A DNA stretch of 64,000 bases from NCBI GenBank assembly GCA_965249835.1, contig CBDFMY010000003.1, positions 62,001 through 126,000 of the forward strand. The letters run 5' to 3'. This DNA comes from JAHRAW01 sp965249835. GTDB lineage: Bacteria > Pseudomonadota > Gammaproteobacteria > Arenicellales > Poriferihabitantaceae. The notes under the pieces are model-generated. The model was not told the DNA's origin and did not search any database. It saw only the letters and a program-made list of their open reading frames with translations. Within the stretch, counting starts at the first letter, position 1; every line of letters begins with the position of its first letter. Shown in pieces: positions 28,096 through 35,651 of the stretch. A program made the position numbers and the translations under genes.

Positions 28096-29210
28096 ATGTC
28101 TTCGATAACTTCAATTTCAGATTCGGAAATGAGTTTCTGTCCAATATCTTTTTCCACGCCCCGTAGTTCTCGTAAAATTTGCTGACGGACACTAATAGTA
28201 AACGGTCCCATGACAGACGTTCCATCGGCTCGAAACTTAGAATTCCCATCGCGTCTGACCGACTGGCGATTTGTATCATCTTCGCGCAATTGTATCAATC
28301 TATCACGAAAATCAAAGAGGTGCGTAAAGATTTCTGCGTCTTCATGACCAGAGTTAATCAATCCACGCAAACTCCGATCTTTGTTGACAACGGTACACGT
28401 CCAGCAACCGAATCTGGGCGAGGTCGTGCCACATGACGGCGCATCTTGCTTAGTCAACACCAGTGGGCATTCTCCACCACCAGCGTTTCGGTACAGCGTA
28501 ATCAAATCACGGTGAGTGCCGCCCCATGGTGGTTTTCGTTGCATTAGAACCAACCAGACATCTTTATCTTCGAGTTCGGCGAGTGGGGCGAAAATACGGC
28601 ACCCAGCAACCGAACTGTGTGGATTCATTGTCGTTCCAGAAACACCGTGCTTCTCCATATTACGGCGGCGGTTTGTGGATTCGCTTTTGCGTGTACCCAC
28701 CAATAGCACGGCGCGTTTGTGCATACGAACAAGCCTTTCAAGTAACTGGCTAGTCGGAATAATTTTCATCCGATCTGTACACCACCGGAAATTGCGTGTT
28801 GGCGGAATATAGCCACGCCCAATCACGTTTACCCAAAAAGTTTGATCAACATGCGGCTTAGTAATTTTCACACTGATCGGCAATTCATCAGTAGCGGCAG
28901 CCGTGCTGATCGTAGCCATGGTAGTTCTAAGGTGGCGGATAACTAACGGCGACTCGACAAGTGTATCGTTTCCTACAATATAGACTTTGCGCCGGCGATC
29001 ACATGCGGGGAGTGAAGCTAACACCTCCCACGTCAGTTGAAGTAGCAACGTCGAGTCTTTTCCACCTGAATAAGCCACCACCCATGGGTCAAGATGCTTA
29101 CGCAGGTATTCCGTTCGAATCGCATCCTTGGCTACATCAAACCGAGCGACAGTATCAATAATGTCACCACCGCCATTTGCGACGTTTTTCAATTGGGTTA
29201 CTTTGCTCAT
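28035..29210 (-). CDS. DndC-like sulfurtransferase (PAPS-reductase/ATP-pyrophosphatase family)
   Basis: A 391-residue N-type ATP pyrophosphatase with the P-loop AYSGGKDSTLLLQ (SGGKDS at 48-53). Conserved cysteines in NFRWCTDRMK, then ECPLV, PSCG and RFGCWTCTVV resemble the iron-sulfur cysteines of DndC/SspD. DndC receives sulfur from a cysteine desulfurase for DNA backbone phosphorothioation. The start at 29210 is 4 nt after the desulfurase stop; the longer frame to 29258 runs into that gene. DndD, DndE, SspB and SspC homologues are not seen nearby, so the DNA-nicking and ATPase steps would need other proteins, perhaps the downstream operon members. Confidence 0.85.
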   Translation of the reverse strand: MSKVTQLKNVANGGGDIIDTVARFDVAKDAIRTEYLRKHLDPWVVAYSGGKDSTLLLQLTWEVLASLPACDRRRKVYIVGNDTLVESPLVIRHLRTTMATISTAAATDELPISVKITKPHVDQTFWVNVIGRGYIPPTRNFRWCTDRMKIIPTSQLLERLVRMHKRAVLLVGTRKSESTNRRRNMEKHGVSGTTMNPHSSVAGCRIFAPLAELEDKDVWLVLMQRKPPWGGTHRDLITLYRNAGGGECPLVLTKQDAPSCGTTSPRFGCWTCTVVNKDRSLRGLINSGHEDAEIFTHLFDFRDRLIQLREDDTNRQSVRRDGNSKFRADGTSVMGPFTISVRQQILRELRGVEKDIGQKLISESEIEVIEDIWRRDLVHENCRMALCDTLT

Positions 29211-29214
29211 GTTA

Positions 29215-30507
29215 TCACCGCTTGTTGCTCCTGAAAATGTGGTTTCTTGGCACTGCACTATCGCTTCGGCAAAGCGATGACCATTGAGGTGATAGTTTTC
29301 GCAACGCGTTGACTGAATCTTTCACACGTTCCACAGTAAAATCGATCTCTTCAGCGGTAGTAAAGCGTCCGAGACTGAAACGAACCGAGCAACTCGTGAG
29401 AGCATCGGGCAATCCTAATGCACGTAAAACATGGGATGGCTCAATGCTGGACGATGTGCAAGCCGATCCAGACGAGATAGCAACATCTTTCAACGACATC
29501 ATGAGCGACTCACTTTCAACGCAAGCGAAGCCGATGTTCACGATCCCCGCAACGCGGTGTTTTTGGTTGCCGTTTACGAAAACTTGCTCAATTTCTGTAA
29601 GACGGCTAAGTAGATGCGCGTCGAGCGTAGCGATCATTTCAACATCACGGCTTCGGTACTTACATACCAAATTTGCCGCTTCCCCCATACCAACCAGTTG
29701 ATGCGTGGCCAACGTCCCAGAACGGATGCCCTGTTCATGATCTCCGCCATGCATTTGAGGCTCGATTCGGACGCGGGGACAACGACGCACATACAGCACA
29801 CCAATGCCTTTCGGTCCGTACATCTTGTGCCCACTAAGCGAAATTAGATCCGCTTGAATCAATTTCGTGTCAATCGGTAGGCGCGCAGCACTTTGAGCAG
29901 CATCTACATGAAATGCGATCTTTCGATCTCTGGTTATTTCGCTAATTTCGATGATATCGGTAATAGTGCCGACTTCGTTGTTCACGTGCATCAGGGAAAC
30001 GAGTATGGTGTCATTCCTAATCGCACACTTCACGCGTTCTGGAGAGATTAATCCATGTTCATCCGGGTTGATATACGTGATTTCAAATCCTTCGCGTACC
30101 AATTGACCACATGAGTCTAGAGTTGCTTTGTGCTCCAGTCTCGACGTGACAAGATGCTTGCCTCGACCAGCATAACCGTGTGCCACTCCTTTGATTGCCA
30201 GATTAATAGATTCCGTAGCTCCTGATGTCCAAACGATTTCAGACGAATCTGCGTTGATGAGTTTGGCCACTTGTTCTCGCGCTTGCTCCACTGCCTTATC
30301 AGCTTCCTGTCCGAAGCAGTGTGTTCGCGAAGCAGCATTACCAAAAGTCCCATTCAAGCCCAAGTGCTGGGTCATCACTGAGATAACACTGGGGTCAGCG
30401 GGCATCGCCGCGGCATAGTCCAGATAGATGGGATTCCGCACTACACGTCCGCTTTGAGTGTTACCATGAATATTCACCAGCGTTCCTAACTTATGTGATG
30501 TGACCAT
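29215..30507 (-). CDS. Cysteine desulfurase, IscS/DndA type
   Basis: PLP enzyme of 430 residues that extracts sulfur from cysteine as a protein persulfide. The N-terminal core starts IYLDYAAAMP. The PLP lysine is K228 in LSGHKMYGPKG, and the catalytic loop SSGSACTSSSIEPS holds C350. The motifs fit the IscS/NifS group rather than SufS. It is the first gene of the operon, directly before the DndC-like gene, and no iscU, iscA or hscB genes accompany it. A dedicated DndA/SspA role is therefore more likely than housekeeping Fe-S assembly. The C-terminal ~30 residues are a non-conserved basic tail. GTG codons slightly downstream are alternative starts. Confidence 0.88.
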   Translation of the reverse strand: MVTSHKLGTLVNIHGNTQSGRVVRNPIYLDYAAAMPADPSVISVMTQHLGLNGTFGNAASRTHCFGQEADKAVEQAREQVAKLINADSSEIVWTSGATESINLAIKGVAHGYAGRGKHLVTSRLEHKATLDSCGQLVREGFEITYINPDEHGLISPERVKCAIRNDTILVSLMHVNNEVGTITDIIEISEITRDRKIAFHVDAAQSAARLPIDTKLIQADLISLSGHKMYGPKGIGVLYVRRCPRVRIEPQMHGGDHEQGIRSGTLATHQLVGMGEAANLVCKYRSRDVEMIATLDAHLLSRLTEIEQVFVNGNQKHRVAGIVNIGFACVESESLMMSLKDVAISSGSACTSSSIEPSHVLRALGLPDALTSCSVRFSLGRFTTAEEIDFTVERVKDSVNALRKLSPQWSSLCRSDSAVPRNHIFRSNKR

Positions 30508-30548
30508 TCAATTTAGTGCAAGTTTTACGCGCCATGTTCACAAACATC

Positions 30549-30572
30549 GTGCTATTCGCCTGATTATAGCAC
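30549..30572 (-). promoter_or_regulatory. Inverted repeat overlapping a TATAAT box before the sulfur-type operon
   Basis: GTGCTAT and ATAGCAC form a perfect 7-bp inverted repeat with a 10-bp spacer. A perfect minus-strand TATAAT (30563-30568) overlaps the promoter-proximal arm, about 55 bp before the desulfurase ATG. No good -35 was found. The arrangement suits a repressor-controlled promoter; the regulator is unknown. The rest of 30508-30643 shows nothing else. Confidence 0.5.
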
Positions 30573-30643
30573 CTAATGGCAACGGGGTTTTGCATCAAAT
30601 ATGGGTCTGAAATTTATAATTAATCCAAAGGTGGCTCATGATT

Positions 30644-31342
30644 TCAGGATTGATCCATGCCACCTTTGTTTCGCCCGACCGCGCCGTCTTCAATCACAAT
30701 CACTCGCTCCATTTTCCGCGCCAGAGTCATGTCGTGGGTGGCTAACACCAAACTGGTATCGAAAGCGTGGTTGAGTTCAATCATCAAATCGTGAATGGAC
30801 TCGGCGGTTTTGCTGTCGAGGTTGCCGGTCGGCTCATCGGCAAGAATACACTTCGGGCGCGTAACCATGGCTCTTGCCACCGCCGCACGTTGCCGCTCGC
30901 CACCGGACAACTCCCCCGGCTTGTGGGCAACTCGTTTGCCAAGCCCGACCCGTTGCAGGATTTCATCGGCGCGGTCAAATGCTTGTTCGCGAGCAACCCG
31001 CCGAATCAACAGCGGCATGGCGACATTCTCAAGGGCGGTGAACTCCGCCAGCAGATGATGAAACTGATAGACAAAACCCAGCGTGCGGTTTCGCAGATTC
31101 CCGGCCGCCGCGTGGCCGAGGACATTGATGTCCTTGCCTTCCACCAACACTTCGCCGGAGGAAGGTCGCGCCAGCCCACCGAGGATGTGTAGCAAAGTTG
31201 ATTTTCCGGAACCCGACGCGCCGACGATTGCCACGCGTTCGCCTTTTTCAATCGCGAGGTCGACGCTTCGCAATGCGGTGACACCAAGCGCGCCCTGGTC
31301 GAACACCTTTGACACTTGCCGACATTGCAACACCGCGTTCAT
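30644..31342 (-). CDS. lolD: Lipoprotein-releasing ABC transporter, ATP-binding protein
   Basis: ATPase of the LolCDE complex that extracts outer-membrane lipoproteins from the inner membrane. The 232-residue protein has Walker A VGASGSGKSTL, LolD-type LGFVYQFHHLLAEFTALENV, signature LSGGERQRAAVARA and Walker B ILADEPTGNLDS. The ATG at 31342 overlaps the lolC stop by 4 nt. The transcript then runs toward the accessory operon with no obvious terminator. Confidence 0.93.
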   Translation of the reverse strand: MNAVLQCRQVSKVFDQGALGVTALRSVDLAIEKGERVAIVGASGSGKSTLLHILGGLARPSSGEVLVEGKDINVLGHAAAGNLRNRTLGFVYQFHHLLAEFTALENVAMPLLIRRVAREQAFDRADEILQRVGLGKRVAHKPGELSGGERQRAAVARAMVTRPKCILADEPTGNLDSKTAESIHDLMIELNHAFDTSLVLATHDMTLARKMERVIVIEDGAVGRNKGGMDQS

Positions 31343-32595
31343 TCGTATCTCAACGCCTCGGCCGGTTGCACTCGCGATGCTTTCCACGCCGGATAAATAG
31401 TAGCGAGGAAACTCATGGACAACGCCGCGAGGATAATGCGCGAGACATCATCCCAACGCATCTGCGCGGGAAAATCGGTAATCAGATACACGTCCACGGG
31501 AAACAGTTCGGTGTTGAAAAAATTCTCGAGTGCCGGAATGATGGTGTCTATATTGAGCGCGGTGATTACGCCCAGCACGCCGCCCAGCACGGTGCCGACC
31601 ACGCCGATTATCGTCCCTTGCACCATAAATACTTTCATTACGCCGCTCGGGCTCAGCCCCAGAGTTCGCAGGATAGCGACATCGGGTTGCTTGTCGGTGA
31701 CGATCATCACCAGCGTGGAGACGATGTTGAACGCAGCCACGGCGATGATTAACAACAGCATGATGAACACCACTCGCTTTTCGATTTCCAGCGCACGAAA
31801 AAAATTGGCGTGCTCCATGGTCCAATCGCGGATGCGATAGATGCCGCCGAGTTGTTGGTGAAGTTGTCGGCGCACCGTCGGCGCGCGCTCCACCTGCGCG
31901 AGTTTGAGCCGCAGGCCGCTGACCTCGCCGCGAAATCCAAACAAGCGCGCGGCATCATCGATGTGAATGAGGGCGATGCCGTTGTCGTATTCATACATGT
32001 CGATGCGAAACAAGCCGACCACGGAAAAGCGTTTCAACTTTGGCAGCAAACCGGCCGGCGTGACTTTGCCTTTGGGTGTCACCACCGTCACCTTGTCGCC
32101 GACAGATACCCCCAGCGTGCGCGCCAGCGCATCGCCGAGGATGATGCCGAAGCCGCCGGCTTGCAGGGCATCGGGGTCGCCTTCAACGATGTGATCCAGC
32201 ACCTCGGACACGTTGCGTTCGTGCTGCGGTGCTATGCCGCGAATGAGCGCGCCGGTGGCCTGCGAGCCGCTGGTAAGCATGCCCTGGCCGAGAATGTATG
32301 GCGCTTGGAATTGCACCTGCGGATGACCGGCGATTTTGTCGGAAGCGGTCTGCCAATCGTCCAGCACATCACCGTGGCCGCCATAACTGGTCACGGTCAT
32401 GTGAGAGACCACGAACAAAATGCGATCGCGCAAGTCCGCATGAAAACCGTTCATGATCGACATCACGGTAATCAACGCCCACACCCCAAGAACGATTCCC
32501 GCCATGGAAGTCATGGTGATGAAGGAAATGAAATGATTGCGCCGCTTGGCGCGGGTGTAGCGCAGGCCAATAAAAAACTCGAGCGGGAGTTTCAT
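31339..32595 (-). CDS. lolC: Lipoprotein-releasing ABC transporter permease
   Basis: Inner-membrane subunit (418 residues) of LolCDE. The N-terminus FIGLRYTRAKRRNHFISFIT leads into helix 1, followed by a large periplasmic domain (about residues 50-260) and three C-terminal helices typical of FtsX/LolC/E proteins. Only one permease gene is present, so it may act as a LolF-like homodimer or its LolE partner may be elsewhere. The start codon lies just beyond the left copy of the 17-bp repeat that marks the ParA cassette; no strong ribosome-binding site is seen. Confidence 0.92.
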   Translation of the reverse strand: MKLPLEFFIGLRYTRAKRRNHFISFITMTSMAGIVLGVWALITVMSIMNGFHADLRDRILFVVSHMTVTSYGGHGDVLDDWQTASDKIAGHPQVQFQAPYILGQGMLTSGSQATGALIRGIAPQHERNVSEVLDHIVEGDPDALQAGGFGIILGDALARTLGVSVGDKVTVVTPKGKVTPAGLLPKLKRFSVVGLFRIDMYEYDNGIALIHIDDAARLFGFRGEVSGLRLKLAQVERAPTVRRQLHQQLGGIYRIRDWTMEHANFFRALEIEKRVVFIMLLLIIAVAAFNIVSTLVMIVTDKQPDVAILRTLGLSPSGVMKVFMVQGTIIGVVGTVLGGVLGVITALNIDTIIPALENFFNTELFPVDVYLITDFPAQMRWDDVSRIILAALSMSFLATIYPAWKASRVQPAEALRYE

Positions 32596-32608
32596 TGAAT
32601 TGGATACG

Positions 32609-32625
32609 AATCAGGAAACCGCTTC
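32609..32625. repeat. 17-bp direct repeat, left copy (att-like)
   Basis: AATCAGGAAACCGCTTC, identical to 34102-34118. This copy is outside lysS, between the ParA cassette and lolC. Confidence 0.9.
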
Positions 32626-32690
32626 ACGTTTCAGACACAACGCCGTTTTTCAAATAACAAGGGAATATTAATTCTTAAAAGTAACCCAGT

Positions 32691-33188
32691 TTAAACGGGG
32701 CGGCTTGATCTGCTAAACCCTTCGATTGCTCTTGCAAAGGGCTCCAGTCTTTTTGGCGGACCGTAAACTCCGCACTCAACTATTTCGCGCAATGTATCTG
32801 TTTCCAAAATAGCCAACTGTTTAAATACCGCGATAGTTACCTGTTGCCGAGATTTAATACGTGACACATCTTCTACGCTATCGATTAAAAATCCTCGAAC
32901 ATGATTAACAGTTGGCATGAACTTTTTTACTTCATATTTTTTTGCCATGGTCACAAGGATTTCCTTTTTTTCGGCATCGGTTATAACCAGCGATTCAACG
33001 AACTTTTCAGCATTGGGTTTGGATTTTTTCTTGCTGGGTTTAGCGATTACAACATTTTCATGTTTCGTCTTGTAGTTTACGGTCGTAGTTTTTGCTGAGC
33101 GCATTCCGCTAAGCGTTTTGCGAACGTTTTGATAGCCGAAATCGGCCACTAAATTGCTTAAGGTTTTTTGCAACTGCTCGTTTCTCAT
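32691..33188 (-). CDS. Hypothetical partner of the ParA-like protein (165 aa)
   Basis: Unrecognised basic protein. The N-terminal ~60 residues are lysine-rich and contain KPSKKKSKPN, suggesting a DNA-contacting or disordered segment. The middle and C-terminal parts look helical (ESLVITDAEKKEILVTMAKK). It overlaps the ParA-like gene by 4 nt, the usual parA-parB relationship, so it may be a centromere-binding or adaptor partner. It has no ParB-N or ribbon-helix-helix motif I can identify. Confidence 0.65.
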   Translation of the reverse strand: MRNEQLQKTLSNLVADFGYQNVRKTLSGMRSAKTTTVNYKTKHENVVIAKPSKKKSKPNAEKFVESLVITDAEKKEILVTMAKKYEVKKFMPTVNHVRGFLIDSVEDVSRIKSRQQVTIAVFKQLAILETDTLREIVECGVYGPPKRLEPFARAIEGFSRSSRPV

Positions 33189-34081
33189 TGCACCGAATCC
33201 GATTTAATCAAGCCAATTTTAGTAAGAATTTCATGAGCAATTATCGGCCACTCACTCCCTGCATTTCTTAGATTTCCAGCAAGTGGGGCTTTTACCCATT
33301 TAGGATATGCATCGGAGTGGTGCATCCAGTTGTCAAAAACATGCCAATGATACTTTTTTGCTTTTGTCATTATATCTTCCGCAGAAATTTTGCCATCTTC
33401 TGAAGATTTTGAACCACTTGTTTTGGTTCTATTCACAAGAACCCCACACACATCGATTGTATGTCCTCGATTTTCTTGGGAAAATTTCTCAAGCGACTGT
33501 TTGAGTAACGGAAAACCGATAGTTGAAAAAAATTCTGTTTTCACTGGAATTAAAATATAGCGCGAAGCATGGTAAGACGCTCTAGTCAAAATCGATTCCG
33601 TCGGTGCGCAATCAATCAAAATTAAATCTTTGTTTTGCATGTGGTTGGCAATAAATTTAGCCAGCACTCTTTCATCTTTTTTCGTAGAGTGAATAAGGTT
33701 ATCCGAGAAATCAAATCTTGATGGAATAATTTCTAATTCTCCTTTTTTGTCCCGTGCGACAGGTGATCGAGAAAAATACCCGTACTTTACTTGCTTCACA
33801 ATATCCGGTGATTCTAGCGGAGTAGGGCTTGGGTTGTTTTCGGATGCTGGTAAGAAATCATTAAATAACTCTACAATAGACGGTTGCTTTTCATCCATGA
33901 ATTTAGTGTATACGGTCTCGCCCATCAACGCTTGACTTAAATTCGCCTGCGAATCCATGTCCACTGCAAGAACATCCAAACCCATATATGCCGCATAGCG
34001 TGCAAGCAACGCGGTAACCGTGGTTTTCCCAACCCCGCCTTTGAGGTTGATAACAGATACAACTGTGGGAACTTTACTCAT
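33185..34081 (-). CDS. ParA/Soj-family ATPase
   Basis: A 298-residue deviant-Walker ATPase. The N-terminal box INLKGGVGKTTV (KGGVGKT at 14-20) has the ParA signature lysine. VDMDSQANLSQAL and LILIDCAPTESILT supply the A' and B motifs, and the expected VNRT segment follows (GVLVNRTKTSG). ParA proteins form ATP-dependent DNA-bound gradients for plasmid or cargo positioning. Here it sits on a tiny chromosomal cassette with one partner gene. Both genes are AT-richer than lysS and lolC, consistent with acquisition. Confidence 0.85.
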   Translation of the reverse strand: MSKVPTVVSVINLKGGVGKTTVTALLARYAAYMGLDVLAVDMDSQANLSQALMGETVYTKFMDEKQPSIVELFNDFLPASENNPSPTPLESPDIVKQVKYGYFSRSPVARDKKGELEIIPSRFDFSDNLIHSTKKDERVLAKFIANHMQNKDLILIDCAPTESILTRASYHASRYILIPVKTEFFSTIGFPLLKQSLEKFSQENRGHTIDVCGVLVNRTKTSGSKSSEDGKISAEDIMTKAKKYHWHVFDNWMHHSDAYPKWVKAPLAGNLRNAGSEWPIIAHEILTKIGLIKSDSVQ

Positions 34082-34089
34082 GACGATGG

Positions 34090-34095
34090 ATTATA
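34090..34095 (-). promoter_or_regulatory. -10 element of the ParA cassette
   Basis: Minus-strand TATAAT ends 8 nt before the parA-like ATG. Transcription from it would start at or next to the start codon, giving a nearly leaderless mRNA. Its -35 region would fall in the lysS 3' end. Confidence 0.45.
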
Positions 34096-34101
34096 CCAAA
34101 A

Positions 34102-34118
34102 AATCAGGAAACCGCTTC
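34102..34118. repeat. 17-bp direct repeat, right copy (inside lysS 3' end)
   Basis: AATCAGGAAACCGCTTC, identical to 32609-32625. On the minus strand it covers the last codons (EAVS) and stop of lysS. Confidence 0.9.
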
Positions 34119-35600
34119 GTGTCGCATCAGCGGAAACAGCAACACATCGCGTATTGACGGGCTGTCGGTCAGCAACATCACCAGCCGGTCGATGCCAATG
34201 CCTTCGCCGGCGGTGGGCGGCAGTCCGTATTCAAGGGCGCGGATGTAATCGGCATCAAAATGCATGGCTTCGTCGGCGCCGGATTCGGCTTCGGCGAGTT
34301 GCCGTGAAAAACGTTCGGCTTGATCTTCGGGGTCGTTCAATTCGGAAAAGCCGTTGGCGATTTCGCGCCCGGCGATGAACAATTCAAAGCGGTCGCTGAT
34401 TTCGGGTTGGTCATCGTTTCGCCGTGACAACGGTGAGACCTCCACCGGATAGGCGGTGATAAAAGTCGGGTCAATCAATTTGTCTTCCACGGTTTTTTCG
34501 AACAAATCCATTTGGATTTTTCCCACGCCCGAAGTGTCCGACACTTCCACGCCGAGTTTTTTTGCCAGTTGCGACACAACTGTTGGATCATCCAATTGTT
34601 GCGCGGTGACACCGGGGTTATGCAGCAAGATCGATTCGACAAGCGTCATGCGCGCAAACGGGCGAGAAAAATCCAGTTGCTGTTGCTGGTATTGCAAAGT
34701 CGCGCCACCGGTCACAGCGTGACACAGCCCGCGCAGCATCTCTTCGGTCAGGTCCATAAACTCGTGGTAATCCGTGTATGCCTGATAAAACTCCAGCATC
34801 GTGAACTCAGGATTGTGTTTGGCGCTGACACCTTCGTTTCTGAAATTGCGATTGATTTCAAACACCCGCTCCAGCCCGCCCACCACCAGCCGCTTCAAAT
34901 AAAGTTCCGGCGCAATGCGCAGAAACAATTCCATATCCAAAGCGTTGTGGTGGGTTGAAAACGGCTTCGCCAAAGCACCGCCGGGAATGGGATGCATCAT
35001 CGGCGTTTCCACTTCGATGAAACGTCGCTCGCACATAAACTCGCGCAGGTAGTGAATCGCGTGCGCACGAATGTTGAAGGTCTCGCGAGTCTCCTCGCTC
35101 ATAATCAAATCAACATAGCGTTGGCGATATTTAATCTCGGTGTCGCTGAGGCCATGATGTTTTTCCGGCAACGGTCGCAACGATTTTGTCAGCAAGCGGA
35201 GACTGTCCACGCGCACGCTCAGTTCGCCGGTTTTGGTGTGAAACAATTCCCCCTCGGCGGCGAGGATGTCGCCGATGTCGTATTTTTTGAACGCTTCGTT
35301 ATACGCCCCGGGCGGTAGCGAATCACGTTGTATAAATAATTGTATACGCCCGCTCATATCCTGAATGTGGGCGAACGCGGCTTTGCCCATGATGCGTCGC
35401 GACATCAGCCGTCCGGCGACCTTGACCCGCTTGGGTTTCGCCGCCAGTTTCTTTTTCTCGTCGGCTCCCCCGCCAAATGCCGCGAGCAAATCCCCGGCCA
35501 ATGCATCACGCCGGAAGTCGTTTGGAAAGGCGTTGCCGGCGGCGCGCAACGTTGCCAGTTTTTCACGCCGCAAACGGCTTTGTTCGTTGTCTTCGCTCAT
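34104..35600 (-). CDS. lysS: Lysyl-tRNA synthetase, class II
   Basis: Charges tRNA-Lys. The 498-residue protein has an N-terminal OB-fold anticodon-binding domain (VKVAGRLMSRRIMGKAAF) and the class II catalytic core, with motif 1 (RRFIEVETPMM), motif 2 (NRNFRNEGVSAKHNPEFTML) and motif 3 (GLPPTAGEGIGIDRLVMLL). Length matches E. coli LysS (505). It follows prfB by 51 nt, the classical prfB-lysS arrangement. Its 3' end is the insertion point of the ParA cassette but remains intact. Confidence 0.97.
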   Translation of the reverse strand: MSEDNEQSRLRREKLATLRAAGNAFPNDFRRDALAGDLLAAFGGGADEKKKLAAKPKRVKVAGRLMSRRIMGKAAFAHIQDMSGRIQLFIQRDSLPPGAYNEAFKKYDIGDILAAEGELFHTKTGELSVRVDSLRLLTKSLRPLPEKHHGLSDTEIKYRQRYVDLIMSEETRETFNIRAHAIHYLREFMCERRFIEVETPMMHPIPGGALAKPFSTHHNALDMELFLRIAPELYLKRLVVGGLERVFEINRNFRNEGVSAKHNPEFTMLEFYQAYTDYHEFMDLTEEMLRGLCHAVTGGATLQYQQQQLDFSRPFARMTLVESILLHNPGVTAQQLDDPTVVSQLAKKLGVEVSDTSGVGKIQMDLFEKTVEDKLIDPTFITAYPVEVSPLSRRNDDQPEISDRFELFIAGREIANGFSELNDPEDQAERFSRQLAEAESGADEAMHFDADYIRALEYGLPPTAGEGIGIDRLVMLLTDSPSIRDVLLFPLMRHEAVS

Positions 35601-35651
35601 TGGTATTGTGTGGTCGAATGAATCGTCGAGTAAGTCGTCGCCGGCGCGTCG

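Larger units (their letters stand above)
32609..34118. mobile_element. ParA cassette integrated at the 3' end of lysS
   Basis: A ~1.5-kb AT-rich segment between lysS and lolC holds only parA-like and partner genes. It is bounded by perfect 17-bp direct repeats, the right-hand one being the last codons and stop of lysS. This is the expected scar of insertion into a gene end without disrupting it. No integrase, transposase or terminal inverted repeats are visible, so the mobilising enzyme must come from elsewhere. Confidence 0.6.

Noticed and set aside
29215..30507. Housekeeping IscS for Fe-S assembly
   Set aside because: No iscR, iscU, iscA, hscA, hscB or fdx is next to it, and it is co-operonic with a DndC-type gene. 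A dedicated role fits better, although housekeeping cannot be excluded by sequence alone.
22259..30507. Dpd (7-deazaguanine) or DISARM system
   Set aside because: A ParB-like and a SNF2 protein recall Dpd, but no DpdA transglycosylase-like protein is present. No DrmA, DrmB or DISARM methylase is seen. The desulfurase and DndC-type protein point to sulfur chemistry instead.
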